Shown here: piece after piece, positions 1-7,260 of the stretch
How positions within the stretch are numbered: position 1 is the first letter of the stretch
How the letters are laid out: each line of letters starts with the position of its first letter
Assembly: GCA_934148535.1 (NCBI GenBank)
Contig: CAKPDF010000010.1
Location: 1-44,132 of the forward strand
Direction: 5' to 3'
From: an uncultured Bacilli bacterium
Lineage (GTDB): Bacteria; Bacillota_I; Bacilli_A; RF39; UBA660
DNA length: 44,132 nucleotides
Position numbers and translations under genes: made by a program
Notes under the pieces: model-generated
The model's input: the letters and a program-made list of their open reading frames with translations, nothing else
Told to the model about the DNA's origin: nothing
The model's database searches: none

Positions 1-1
1 A

Positions 2-76
2 GAGACTGATATAATCAATCTCAAATATCTTTATTACCATGGATTGGTAACTTTACACAAAGTTTTTTACACTCTC
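2..76 (-). mobile_element. Insertion-sequence end (left copy, partial)
   Basis: These 75 bases are the exact reverse complement of the last 75 bases of the window (44058-44132). The end adjoining unique DNA reads GAGAGTGTAAAAAACTTTG when read outwards, resembling the GTGTAAAA-type ends of IS256-family elements. The outer part folds as a hairpin (GAGATTGAT, loop TAT, ATCAGTCTC). Only the end is present and no transposase is visible, so the family is a guess. The sequence probably stops here because an identical element lies outside the window. Confidence 0.65.
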
Positions 77-100
77 TTTAATCTTTAATAGTAATAAAAT

Positions 101-142
101 CGGCTTAAATTCGGCTTAAATTCGGCTTAAATTCGGCTTAAA
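101..142. repeat. 11-bp tandem repeat, about four copies
   Basis: The unit CGGCTTAAATT occurs three times in perfect tandem (101-133) and once more with a changed end (134-142). It lies between the insertion-sequence end and the stop codon of the Fic gene. The CGGCTTA core is also the 5' arm of the dispersed hairpin repeat seen at 6499 and 15255, which may be coincidence. Confidence 0.8.
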
Positions 143-148
143 ATTGTT

Positions 149-1231
149 TTACTTAATTTTGTTTTGATATTTTTTAGTTAATACGTAGTCAACATTTCTA
201 ATTTGTTTATTATTTTCTCTAATTAGAAATTCTTTGTTTACCCATTGTTTAATCCAGTTGTTGGCTGTATCAAGATTAATTTTAAAATGTTCTGCTATAT
301 GTTTGGCTTTAATTTTTCCATTATTTAATATATAATTTGCAATCCATCTTTCTCTTTTGTCTAATGTATCTAGAATATTTATTTGTTCTTTACTATTTGT
401 ATAAATTTCTTTAACTCTGTTGCCTACTGCTTCAAATGTGTTAGCCATAGTAGAAATAAAGTATTCTAACCATCTTGTTATATCTGCATCTTTTCTACCA
501 AAGTAAAAGTTATGATGTAAACCCATTTGTAATGAGTTATAATAATTGTTTATGTTTTTATCATAAAATTCTTCCATCACATAAAAACCTTTTAAATCAT
601 ATCCATATGCTTTTAATATATAATTGGCAAGTAATCTGGATGTTCTACCATTACCATCCCAAAAAGGGTGAATAGTTACAAATTCGTATTCAATTATTCC
701 AGCCTTTATAGGAATAGGAATATCATTGGTATTTTTATTATTAAATTCATCAATCATTTGATTAATGAATAATTTTACATCTTTTGCTTCTGGTGGCATA
801 TAAACTATTTGTTTTGTTAATGAATCTTCTACTATATTCTGACCGTCCCTGTAAGTAGATTTAGCTTTTAAATTTTTTCCAATTACTAAATTATGTACTT
901 TAAAAATTAAATCTTCAGTAATATTATTGTTTATTTCTGCCATCTCATTTAAATATATTAAAGCATTGTAATAATTTTTGACTTCGATTGCATTTCTTTC
1001 ATGAGAAGTGTTATTATTTTCTATTATTTTTTTAACTGTATTTAAATCTAAATTATTTCCTTCTATTTTTGTGGAATAATGTACTCTTTTGGCTATTGTT
1101 TCTTTTTTTATTTCTTCTTCTACTGATACAGGAATTTCTAATAAATCAACGATCTCTCTTGCTCTATTTATTTTTAATAAATCATTTACAATTTTATTAG
1201 TATAATTCCATTTTATATTCATCTTTTCCAT
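149..1231 (-). CDS. Fic family protein (probable AMP-transferase)
   Basis: The product (360 aa) contains the complete Fic motif HPFWDGNGRTSR (about residues 188-199), with the catalytic His and the nucleotide-binding GNGR loop. The N-terminal part has STKIEGN (about 53-59), matching the (S/T)xxxE(G/N) inhibitory helix whose Glu blocks ATP in self-inhibited class II Fic enzymes. The C-terminal roughly 70 residues look like a winged helix, as is usual for stand-alone Fic proteins. Fic enzymes typically transfer AMP to Ser, Thr or Tyr of a target protein; the target here is unknown. The ATG at 1231 was chosen because AAAGGAG lies 8 nt upstream; the longer TTG start overlaps that site. It is a single gene next to the insertion-sequence end, consistent with accessory status. 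Confidence 0.93.
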   Translation of the reverse strand: MEKMNIKWNYTNKIVNDLLKINRAREIVDLLEIPVSVEEEIKKETIAKRVHYSTKIEGNNLDLNTVKKIIENNNTSHERNAIEVKNYYNALIYLNEMAEINNNITEDLIFKVHNLVIGKNLKAKSTYRDGQNIVEDSLTKQIVYMPPEAKDVKLFINQMIDEFNNKNTNDIPIPIKAGIIEYEFVTIHPFWDGNGRTSRLLANYILKAYGYDLKGFYVMEEFYDKNINNYYNSLQMGLHHNFYFGRKDADITRWLEYFISTMANTFEAVGNRVKEIYTNSKEQINILDTLDKRERWIANYILNNGKIKAKHIAEHFKINLDTANNWIKQWVNKEFLIRENNKQIRNVDYVLTKKYQNKIK

Positions 1232-1266
1232 TTTTATTTCTCCTTTCAAATTTTTTATCTGTAAAG

Positions 1267-1275
1267 ATTATATCA
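1267..1275 (-). promoter_or_regulatory. Extended -10 promoter of the Fic gene
   Basis: On the minus strand TGATATAAT (an extended -10, TGn plus TATAAT) lies about 36 nt upstream of the Fic ATG. No good -35 is visible, as expected for an extended -10. The same TGnTATAAT form recurs before several genes in this window. Confidence 0.6.
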
Positions 1276-1442
1276 AAAAAATCAGAATATTTCATCTTGT
1301 TTTTCGTATTTTATTTTTTCTTTTTGATTATTATAGGGGCTTTTAATTTTTTATATAATACCATATTGGCTTTTGTTAACCATTGTAGTAGTATATAGAA
1401 CTAATAAAGAAACAAAATTGAAAGAATGAGAAAACTATTTCC

Positions 1443-1469
1443 AATTGCGACAACAGTATTGTCGTAATT
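1443..1469. repeat. Inverted repeat in the Fic/membrane-protein intergenic region
   Basis: The arms CGACAA and TTGTCG are separated by CAGTA and extend outwards to AATTG/TAATT, so 10 of 11 positions pair. No T-run follows, so it is not an obvious terminator; it could be an operator. Around it, 1276-1600 holds only short open stretches, including a 13-codon ORF starting with MRKLFPIATT that resembles a broken signal peptide. No convincing gene is seen there. Confidence 0.4.
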
Positions 1470-1600
1470 AAGTTGGTCTTATTATTTATAACTTATAAAA
1501 ATAGAAGAAAAAAGAAATTTTAAATTAAGCAAAGAAAATTATAATGTATTGGAATGGGATTTTAAAGTATTAAAAAAAGTTAGTTCTTTTTTTAATATTG

Positions 1601-1609
1601 TGATATAAT
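1601..1609 (+). promoter_or_regulatory. Extended -10 promoter
   Basis: TGATATAAT (TGn plus TATAAT) lies 24 nt upstream of the GTG start of the small membrane protein gene. Confidence 0.6.
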
Positions 1610-1633
1610 AATTAGAGTAGGGGAAGTGAGAAA

Positions 1634-1942
1634 GTGAAGAGTTGGTATAATTTAACTAAAAAAGAAGCATATTCTTTAGAAAATGAATTTATATCAAAAG
1701 AAATGGGAAAATATGAAAATGATGCTATGCATATTCAAGTAATTATAGGAATATTTGTATTACTATTATGTACTGTGATTTTAACTATAAGTATTATGCT
1801 ATCAAGTGTTAAGTGGTATATATTTATCTCATTATTATTAGGCATAATACTAGGAATATTAATAATAGTACTAGCTACTATTGAATACCATAATAAGTTT
1901 AATTCTTGGTTAGAAGTAACTCACAAAATTATAAGAAAATAA
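1634..1942 (+). CDS. Small two-helix membrane protein, unknown function
   Basis: The product (102 aa) is not recognised. The N-terminal 30 residues are polar and charged, followed by two hydrophobic segments (about residues 35-56 and 61-84) with a short loop, then a short basic tail ending in HKIIRK. This predicts an inner-membrane protein with both termini on the same side. The start is a GTG preceded by GGGGAAGTGAG; no better in-frame ATG exists upstream. It has its own extended -10 promoter, is followed by the htrA-like gene on the same strand 85 nt later, and may be cotranscribed with it. No catalytic motif is visible. Confidence 0.6.
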   Translation: MKSWYNLTKKEAYSLENEFISKEMGKYENDAMHIQVIIGIFVLLLCTVILTISIMLSSVKWYIFISLLLGIILGILIIVLATIEYHNKFNSWLEVTHKIIRK

Positions 1943-1953
1943 TAAATCACAAA

Positions 1954-1997
1954 ATATCCCATAATTCTCTTATAATTTAATTACAATTATGGAATAT
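1954..1997 (+). promoter_or_regulatory. Promoter and operator-like dyad upstream of the HtrA gene
   Basis: A 13-bp inverted repeat (ATATCCCATAATT at 1954-1966, AATTATGGAATAT at 1985-1997; 12 of 13 positions match) brackets a TATAAT at 1971-1976. A dyad straddling a -10 box and the presumed transcription start suggests a repressor site. A -35 is not clear. The regulator is unknown. Confidence 0.45.
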
Positions 1998-2027
1998 ATT
2001 TAATTAGAAAACGAAAGAGGTGTAATA

Positions 2028-3251
2028 ATGACTGAAGAAAATTTGAAAAAAGAAAGGGAAAAGTTAGCAGAAATGAATAAAGAAAAAGAGAATAACTATG
2101 AAAAGATAAATATAGATGATGTTAATAATTATCATTATAGGAAGCCACAAAATACTAAGAAAAAGAGTAATACTCCACTTATAATATTAATAATTCTTCT
2201 ATCGTTTATGTCTGGGTTAGGAGGTGCATATGTAACTATAACATATTTTGCCACTCCAACTACATCCACTACAACAAATACAGTAGAATTAACTGAAACA
2301 AATTCTATAGCATCTGCGGTAGAAAAAGTATATGATTCAACTGTTGTAGTAGAAAGTTATCAAAATAACACTTTGGTATCTACTGGTACAGGATTTGCTT
2401 ATAAGAAGGATAAGAATAAAATTTATGTAATGACAAATAATCATGTTATATCAGGAGCAGATAAGGTAAAATTAATTCTTTCTGATAGTAGTGAGATAGA
2501 TGCTACAGTTACTGGAGCTGATACATATTCAGATATAGCAGTATTAAGTGTAAAGGCTACAGATAAGTTAACAGTAGCAGCAACAGGAGATAATGAAAAA
2601 ACTAGAGTAGGTGATACAGTATTTGCAGTAGGTGCTCCAGAGGGAAGTGATTATGCAGGTACAGTTACTAAAGGTGTTTTATCTGGAAAAGATAGATTAG
2701 TAGCAGTATCATTTTCAAGTAATGATACATCAGATTATTATATGAATGTAATTCAAACAGATGCTGCTATAAATCCTGGTAATAGTGGTGGTCCATTATG
2801 TAATGCAAATGGTGAAGTAATTGGAATAACTAATATGAAATTAGTAGATAGTTCTGTAGAGGGAATGGGATTTGCTATTCCTATTGAGGATGCTTTATAT
2901 TATGCAGAAATATTAGAAACTCAAGGTAAGGTAACTAGACCATATATAGGTATAAGTATGTTAGATATAACTACAAATAGTTATTATTTATGGAAAGCTA
3001 ATATTCAAATACCTGAAGGAGTAACAGAAGGAGTAGTAGTTTATTCAGTAGAAGAAAATTCTCCTGCTAGTAGTGCTGGACTTCAAAAAGGTGATATTAT
3101 AACTAAGATGGGTGATGAAAAAATAGAATCTTTAGCGTCATTCCGTTATCAATTATATAAACATGAAGCAGGATCAGAAATAACATTAACTATAAATAGA
3201 AATGGTAAAGAAGAAACTGTTAAAGTAAAATTAGGAACAAGTGAATCATAA
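2028..3251 (+). CDS. HtrA/DegP-type membrane-anchored serine protease with PDZ domain
   Basis: The product (407 aa) has a charged cytoplasmic N-terminus (1-49), one transmembrane helix (about 50-73), a trypsin-like domain (about 90-300) and a C-terminal PDZ domain (about 305-402). The catalytic triad is readable: His139 in NNHVI, Asp169 in SDIAVL, Ser253 in GNSGGPL. This is the standard architecture of Gram-positive HtrA quality-control proteases, which degrade misfolded exported proteins at the outer face of the membrane. The start ATG is preceded by GAAAGAGGTG at good spacing. The low-complexity Thr-rich stretch after the helix (76-85) is a linker. A terminator overlaps the stop codon. Which HtrA paralogue it is cannot be told. 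Confidence 0.93.
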   Translation: MTEENLKKEREKLAEMNKEKENNYEKINIDDVNNYHYRKPQNTKKKSNTPLIILIILLSFMSGLGGAYVTITYFATPTTSTTTNTVELTETNSIASAVEKVYDSTVVVESYQNNTLVSTGTGFAYKKDKNKIYVMTNNHVISGADKVKLILSDSSEIDATVTGADTYSDIAVLSVKATDKLTVAATGDNEKTRVGDTVFAVGAPEGSDYAGTVTKGVLSGKDRLVAVSFSSNDTSDYYMNVIQTDAAINPGNSGGPLCNANGEVIGITNMKLVDSSVEGMGFAIPIEDALYYAEILETQGKVTRPYIGISMLDITTNSYYLWKANIQIPEGVTEGVVVYSVEENSPASSAGLQKGDIITKMGDEKIESLASFRYQLYKHEAGSEITLTINRNGKEETVKVKLGTSES

Positions 3252-3263
3252 CTTGTTCTTTTT
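3235..3263 (+). terminator. Intrinsic terminator overlapping the htrA-like stop codon
   Basis: GAACAAGT (3235-3242) pairs with ACTTGTTC (3251-3258) across an 8-nt loop containing part of the stop codon, followed by a T-run. Confidence 0.8.
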
Positions 3264-3275
3264 AATATTGAAATT

Positions 3276-3309
3276 AGTTACTTATAAGTTATTTTAAGTA
3301 ACTTTTTTT
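3276..3309 (+). terminator. Second terminator after the htrA-like gene
   Basis: AGTTACTTA pairs with TAAGTAACT across a 10-nt loop, followed by seven T. It forms a tandem pair with the terminator at 3235. Confidence 0.75.
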
Positions 3310-3464
3310 ATTTTTTTGCAATTTTATGGATTTTTAAAATTAATTATACTATAAGTTATAGAAATATAATATTAATAATACGTTTATAAAACAAAATAGA
3401 AATTCCTCTTAGAGCTTTTTAAAAATTGATTATTTTAAAGGCTTAGTTACTGAAAAATGGTGAT

Positions 3465-3493
3465 TTGCACGATAAATTAAGTTGTGCTATATT
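3465..3493 (+). promoter_or_regulatory. Promoter of the Rpn-like nuclease gene
   Basis: TTGCAC (3465-3470), a 17-bp spacer and TATATT (3488-3493) preceded by TGC. Transcription would begin near 3500, after the upstream in-frame GTG at 3482, which supports the ATG at 3521 as the real start. Confidence 0.6.
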
Positions 3494-3520
3494 GTCTTTG
3501 AAAGGAGGGTAAAAACATCT

Positions 3521-4402
3521 ATGACAAAAAGAAAATATGATAAAAACAATAGGATAATAAATAATGAGAAGTTTATTTCTTTATTTCTTGAAAATCCTGA
3601 TTTATTGAATTTTTGTATAAGAGAAATATGTAATCAAAAGAAAGTAGAGGTGAATTGTAATAATTTATTATTATCTCATAATTCAATTCCTATAGGTAGT
3701 TTAGGAGAAAAGTTTAAACAAACTGACTTAATTGCTAGAAATAGTAATAATATAGTTAATATAGAAGCAAATAATATTATTGGTAAAACTACTCGTATGA
3801 AAAATACTAGTTATATTATGAAGATGTATTCTGAGAGTGCTAAACGTGGAGAATTATATAATACTAATAAGAATTTTATCCAAATAAATTTTGACAATGG
3901 TAATGAAGAAAATTTTGGATGTTTAACAAAGGCTTCTATATTAACTATAGATGGGACAGCTGTTTTAAATAATTTTAATTTATTATTTCTAGATGTTGCA
4001 AAATGTTACAAAAAGTTTTATAATTTAGTCAGAGAAGGCAAAGAGAGTGAAATAGATAATCATATTAGAATAGGTGCATTTTTCTATAGTAATGATCCAG
4101 ATGAATTGGATATTATTCTTGGTAATATGTTAGATGTTGAACTTAAAGAAAGAGTAATTGGAAAGGTAAGGGATATGTATACTATGAATGAAGATTATAC
4201 TTTAACAAATGAAGAAAGAAAGCAATGGGGAGATTTCTTATATAATGGTTGGAAGCATGAGTTTATTGAGAAGGGAATAAAAGAAAATGCTTTAAAAATG
4301 ATTAAAGGAATGTTAAAAAAAGAAATGTCGTATCAAGATATAAGTGATATTTCTGGCGATACTGTAGAAGAAATAAAAGAAATAGAAAAATCTATGAAGT
4401 AG
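3521..4402 (+). CDS. Rpn/PD-(D/E)XK nuclease family protein (putative transposase-like)
   Basis: The product (293 aa) has the layout of Rpn family PD-(D/E)XK proteins (PF12784-like): an N-terminal segment ending in a 'FLENPDLL' helix, a nuclease core with Asp in QTDLIA and the IEAN strand (the D...E-x-N/Q signature), and a C-terminal helical region ending with EFIEKGIKENALKMIKGML, typical of this family. E. coli RpnA-type proteins are DNA endonucleases that raise recombination; many homologues are annotated only as 'transposase/nuclease'. The Lys usually following the acidic residue is replaced by Asn (IEANN), so activity is uncertain. The ATG follows AAAGGAGGG by 11 nt. It is monocistronic between its own promoter and terminator. 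Confidence 0.75.
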   Translation: MTKRKYDKNNRIINNEKFISLFLENPDLLNFCIREICNQKKVEVNCNNLLLSHNSIPIGSLGEKFKQTDLIARNSNNIVNIEANNIIGKTTRMKNTSYIMKMYSESAKRGELYNTNKNFIQINFDNGNEENFGCLTKASILTIDGTAVLNNFNLLFLDVAKCYKKFYNLVREGKESEIDNHIRIGAFFYSNDPDELDIILGNMLDVELKERVIGKVRDMYTMNEDYTLTNEERKQWGDFLYNGWKHEFIEKGIKENALKMIKGMLKKEMSYQDISDISGDTVEEIKEIEKSMK

Positions 4403-4417
4403 AGTTCTATTTCTTTT
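4376..4417 (+). terminator. Terminator overlapping the 3' end of the Rpn-like gene
   Basis: AAAGAAATAGAA inside the last codons pairs with TTCTATTTCTTT after the stop, followed by further T residues. The stop codon lies in the 17-nt loop. Confidence 0.75.
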
Positions 4418-4461
4418 TTCTAATAAATTATAATAAATCTATTTTCAAATTATAATAAATT

Positions 4462-4470
4462 TGTTATAAT
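4462..4470 (+). promoter_or_regulatory. Extended -10 promoter of the poly-G leader and surface protein
   Basis: TGTTATAAT (TGn plus TATAAT at 4465-4470) with a weak TTTTCA at -35 spacing. Transcription would start near 4477, so the poly-G tract lies inside the transcript. Confidence 0.6.
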
Positions 4471-4507
4471 TTAGCTATAAGAAAATAGTAGGAAAGGTAT
4501 GATAAGA

Positions 4508-4637
4508 ATGGTTAACAAAAAGTTAAAATGGGGGGGGGGGTCAATCTAGAATAATAGATATAACTCCATCCAATATAAGTAATATAAATTTAGAAAAAAC
4601 TAATTTTTTTTATTATGAAGAAGTGATGTACTCATGA
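4508..4637 (+). other. Leader ORF interrupted at a poly-G tract (out of frame as assembled)
   Basis: An ATG at 4508 follows GGAAAGG by 10 nt. With the 11 G present, translation gives MVNKKLKWGGGSI and stops at TAG 4547-4549. With 12 G it stops a few codons later. With 10 G (or 13) the frame stays open for 30 more codons and ends in TGA at 4635-4637, overlapping the ATG at 4634 of the next gene in an ATGA arrangement. The open frame across the whole leader and the coupled stop suggest a real, switchable reading frame rather than chance, but no protein homology is recognised. Confidence 0.55.
4530..4540 (+). repeat. Homopolymeric tract of 11 G
   Basis: Eleven consecutive G in a genome of very low GC, located between the promoter and the start of a surface-protein gene. 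Such tracts slip during replication and are the classic substrate of phase variation. Confidence 0.95.
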
Positions 4638-6493
4638 AGAATATTAGTTTAAAAATAACAATAATTACAAGTATTATAGTATTTATATTATCTTTCGGAA
4701 CAACTTATGCAATAAGTGTATGGAGTAGTGGTAATACTTTGATATCTGGCACTACTAAGTGTTTTATGATTGATTATGAGAAGGGACAAGATATTAATTT
4801 TACTGATGGATTAGTCGCTCAAACATCATTTGATAAAGATAATTCAGTATCTACAACATTGTCTATTGCCAGGAATGAAGATTGCGACTTATGTGGAACA
4901 GGATCGATCAAAGTAAATATTACTTCTTCTATAGATTTATCATCCGGAGCCTTGAGTTATAAAATATTTGATAGCAAAGAGAAAAATATTACAACTGGCC
5001 CTATTACTAGTACTGGTACAACAGAAATATACAAAGATTTTGATATAACTTCTAGATCTCCTTTGAAATTTATAATATATTTTTATTTAGATTCTAATAA
5101 GTTAACTAATGATTATTTAGAAGCTAGTTTTAATGGAAAGATATATGTAGAGGCAAAATCTAATGGCAATATATGTGATAATAATAAAGAAGATAACTAT
5201 TGTATTGATAATAATATTACTAATTTATCTGAATGTATTTTAAGAAGTGAGAATAATTCTAACAGTCTAGAAAGTGCTAAAACATATATAGCAAATAAAG
5301 GAACGCCAAAATTCAATAATATAGCACCACAATCTATAGAAGGAGGATTATATAAAGCGGTTGATTATGATGGTAATCCAACCTATTACTTTAGAGGGGA
5401 TGCCCAAAATAACTATGTATATTATGCTGGATACTACTTTAGAATAATAAGAGTAAATTCTGATGGTAGTATTAGAATAATTTATGATGGAGCAAAACCA
5501 CATAAAAATGGGGAAGTATCAGATAATAGACATATAGGGTCTTCACCATATAATTCTAATTACTGGGATCCAACTTATTCAGGATATATGTATAGTGAAA
5601 ATTTTGAGTTGAAAGAAAATAGTACAAGTATGACTAGCTATACGAATTTTAGTAGTAGTTCTACTTATTATTATGGAAGTTCATATACATTTGATACTAA
5701 TACTAAAAAATTTAAGCTAAGTGGTAATACTACTTCTGGAGTATGGCCTGATGTATATTCTGATGTTATAGCAAATTATCCATATACTTGTTTTGGCACT
5801 AGTGCAACAGAAGAATGCAATTATATTTTGAAATTGATTAGATATGTTAATACTTCCCAAGCGGTAGTTAGTTATATATCATACAGTTCAAAAGATTATG
5901 CTTCTACTTTAACTAATACAACTAATTCTACGATAAAGACATATGTAGATGATTGGTATAAGAACAATATTTTAAACAAAAAAGATAGTAATAACGTAAG
6001 TTATAGTGAATATTTAACAGATAATATTTTTTGTAATGATAGAAGTTTATATCGTGGAGATGGTTATAATTTAGCTGTTTGGTCCCCATATTCTCCATAT
6101 AATAGAACTGCCTTGCTTTTTACTCCATCCTTAACTTGTAGCCAAACATCGGATAAGTTTACAACCTCTAGTACACTAGGAAATGGTAAGCTTACTTATC
6201 CTGTTGGTTTAATAACTGCAGACGAAGTATCTTTAGCAGGTGGAAAATACAGAACTAATAATGATAAATATTATTTATATACTGGTAAGTTTTGGTGGAC
6301 TATGTCACCATATCATTTTAATAATTCTAATGGTAAATATCATAATTTTGCCGTGACATCTACCGGGGAATTAAATGCAGGTTATGGTTATGCAAATAGT
6401 AAAGTGCGTCCTGTACTAAATTTAAAATCAGATATTTTAATATCATCTGGATCAGGAACATATTATAGACCTTATATATTAAAACTAAATTAG
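4634..6493 (+). CDS. Secreted or surface protein with C-terminal lectin-like (DUF6273/FGE-like) domain
   Basis: The product (619 aa) begins with a basic N-terminus and hydrophobic segment ending in TTYAIS, a signal peptide or membrane anchor. Residues about 40-180 look like beta-strand-rich extracellular sequence with a Cys pair (CDLC). The rest (about 220-619) is rich in Tyr, Asn, Ser and Thr and ends with WWTMSPY ... VRPVLNL, a signature I associate with C-type-lectin/formylglycine-enzyme-like folds such as DUF6273. It has a modest ribosome site (AAGTGATG) and overlaps the leader ORF by ATGA. It is probably monocistronic, ending at a hairpin repeat and terminator. A role in binding a surface or glycan ligand is inference. 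Its expression may be controlled by the upstream poly-G tract. Confidence 0.7.
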   Translation: MKNISLKITIITSIIVFILSFGTTYAISVWSSGNTLISGTTKCFMIDYEKGQDINFTDGLVAQTSFDKDNSVSTTLSIARNEDCDLCGTGSIKVNITSSIDLSSGALSYKIFDSKEKNITTGPITSTGTTEIYKDFDITSRSPLKFIIYFYLDSNKLTNDYLEASFNGKIYVEAKSNGNICDNNKEDNYCIDNNITNLSECILRSENNSNSLESAKTYIANKGTPKFNNIAPQSIEGGLYKAVDYDGNPTYYFRGDAQNNYVYYAGYYFRIIRVNSDGSIRIIYDGAKPHKNGEVSDNRHIGSSPYNSNYWDPTYSGYMYSENFELKENSTSMTSYTNFSSSSTYYYGSSYTFDTNTKKFKLSGNTTSGVWPDVYSDVIANYPYTCFGTSATEECNYILKLIRYVNTSQAVVSYISYSSKDYASTLTNTTNSTIKTYVDDWYKNNILNKKDSNNVSYSEYLTDNIFCNDRSLYRGDGYNLAVWSPYSPYNRTALLFTPSLTCSQTSDKFTTSSTLGNGKLTYPVGLITADEVSLAGGKYRTNNDKYYLYTGKFWWTMSPYHFNNSNGKYHNFAVTSTGELNAGYGYANSKVRPVLNLKSDILISSGSGTYYRPYILKLN

Positions 6494-6498
6494 AAATA

Positions 6499-6526
6499 CG
6501 GCTTAGATTTATATTATCTATAGCCG
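6499..6526 (+). repeat. Dispersed hairpin repeat, copy 1
   Basis: CGGCTTAGAT and ATCTATAGCCG form a stem with one bulged base around a TTATATT loop. Nearly identical copies occur at 15255-15282 and, with changes, at 32598-32626. This copy follows a stop codon and precedes a terminator, as at 15255. Confidence 0.8.
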
Positions 6527-6535
6527 ATCAATAAA

Positions 6536-6569
6536 AAAATAAACTATTTTAATTATCTAGTTTATTTTC
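6536..6569. terminator. Bidirectional terminator
   Basis: AATAAACTA pairs with TAGTTTATT; A-run on one side and T-run on the other serve the surface-protein gene (plus) and the DUF1003 gene (minus, whose stop lies inside). Confidence 0.65.
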
Positions 6570-7064
6570 TTTTTCTTCTTTAATATAATTTAATATTTCA
6601 TTTTGATTTTTTAATATCTTACTCATTTGATCATGTAATGTTTCTAGTATAAGTTCACTCTTTATATTAGTTTTATAATCATTAGTACTCTTTAAACTTT
6701 CTTTTTTTGCTTCTCTATTTTGACTCATCATAATTATAGGAGCCTGAATAGCAGCAATACAAGAAAGAATTAAATTAAGTAATATAAATGGATAAGGATC
6801 TAAATCATCAAATACAAATAAATTTAATAATATCCATCCAAGTAAAAATCCACAAAATAATAAAATAAAAGTCCAAGATCCTGCTATAGCAGTTATTTTA
6901 TCAGCAACACTTTCTCCAAATGTTTTCTTTTCTTCTTTATTAACATTAATTGAAATTGGTTCATCGAATAATAATTCAATTAATTCATCATAATTCTCAT
7001 TAGCGTCTATATTTCCTTGATTTAATATAATTCTAATAAGTTCATCTTTTTTTCTTTTAGCCAT
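6549..7064 (-). CDS. DUF1003 domain membrane protein
   Basis: The product (171 aa) has a charged N-terminus, then FGESVADKITAIAGSWTFIL leading into two close transmembrane helices (about 68-88 and 95-117), followed by a polar helical tail. The 'adkit...GSWtFi' entry to the first helix and the QAPIIMMSQNR segment after the second are hallmarks of DUF1003 proteins. Their function is not established. The ATG at 7064 is preceded by AGGGTGA; a GTG nine bases upstream lies within that site and was rejected. The gene converges with the surface-protein gene and is divergent from the recombinase gene. Confidence 0.85.
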   Translation of the reverse strand: MAKRKKDELIRIILNQGNIDANENYDELIELLFDEPISINVNKEEKKTFGESVADKITAIAGSWTFILLFCGFLLGWILLNLFVFDDLDPYPFILLNLILSCIAAIQAPIIMMSQNREAKKESLKSTNDYKTNIKSELILETLHDQMSKILKNQNEILNYIKEEKENKLDN

Positions 7065-7155
7065 ATCTTTCACCCTAAATAATTATACATAATTTGTTTA
7101 ATTATTACAAGGTCTAAAATAAAAATTACATCATATTTATTAAATGGGTGAGAAT

Positions 7156-7260
7156 ATGAAAGTTTTAAATATTTATAAAAAAGATGGCCCTACGATACAA
7201 GAGCTAATAGATAACTATATTATTACTTATTATAAGTTGGATAATAGTTATGACATCTAA
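7156..7260 (+). CDS. Small ORF upstream of and overlapping the serine recombinase gene
   Basis: A 34-aa ORF (begins MKVLNIYKKDGPTIQELID) has a fair ribosome site (GGGTGAG) and overlaps the recombinase start by 11 nt, so the two could be translationally coupled. It has no recognised domain; the sequence looks helical and may be a small recombination accessory protein or a leader peptide. It is too short for certainty. Confidence 0.5.
   Translation: MKVLNIYKKDGPTIQELIDNYIITYYKLDNSYDI

Noticed and set aside
101..142. Tandem repeat as CRISPR or iteron
   Set aside because: The 11-bp units have no spacers, and there is no cas or rep gene nearby.
1427..1468. 13-codon ORF MRKLFPIATTVLS
   Set aside because: No convincing ribosome site and ends within the inverted repeat; too short.
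1486..1600. Open stretch with protein-like composition (IEEKRNFKLSKENYNVLEWD)
   Set aside because: No start, no family; may be decayed coding DNA but indistinguishable from chance.
4499..4501. ATG 4499 as leader start
   Set aside because: Only one base after the ribosome site; 4508 is better spaced and in the same frame.
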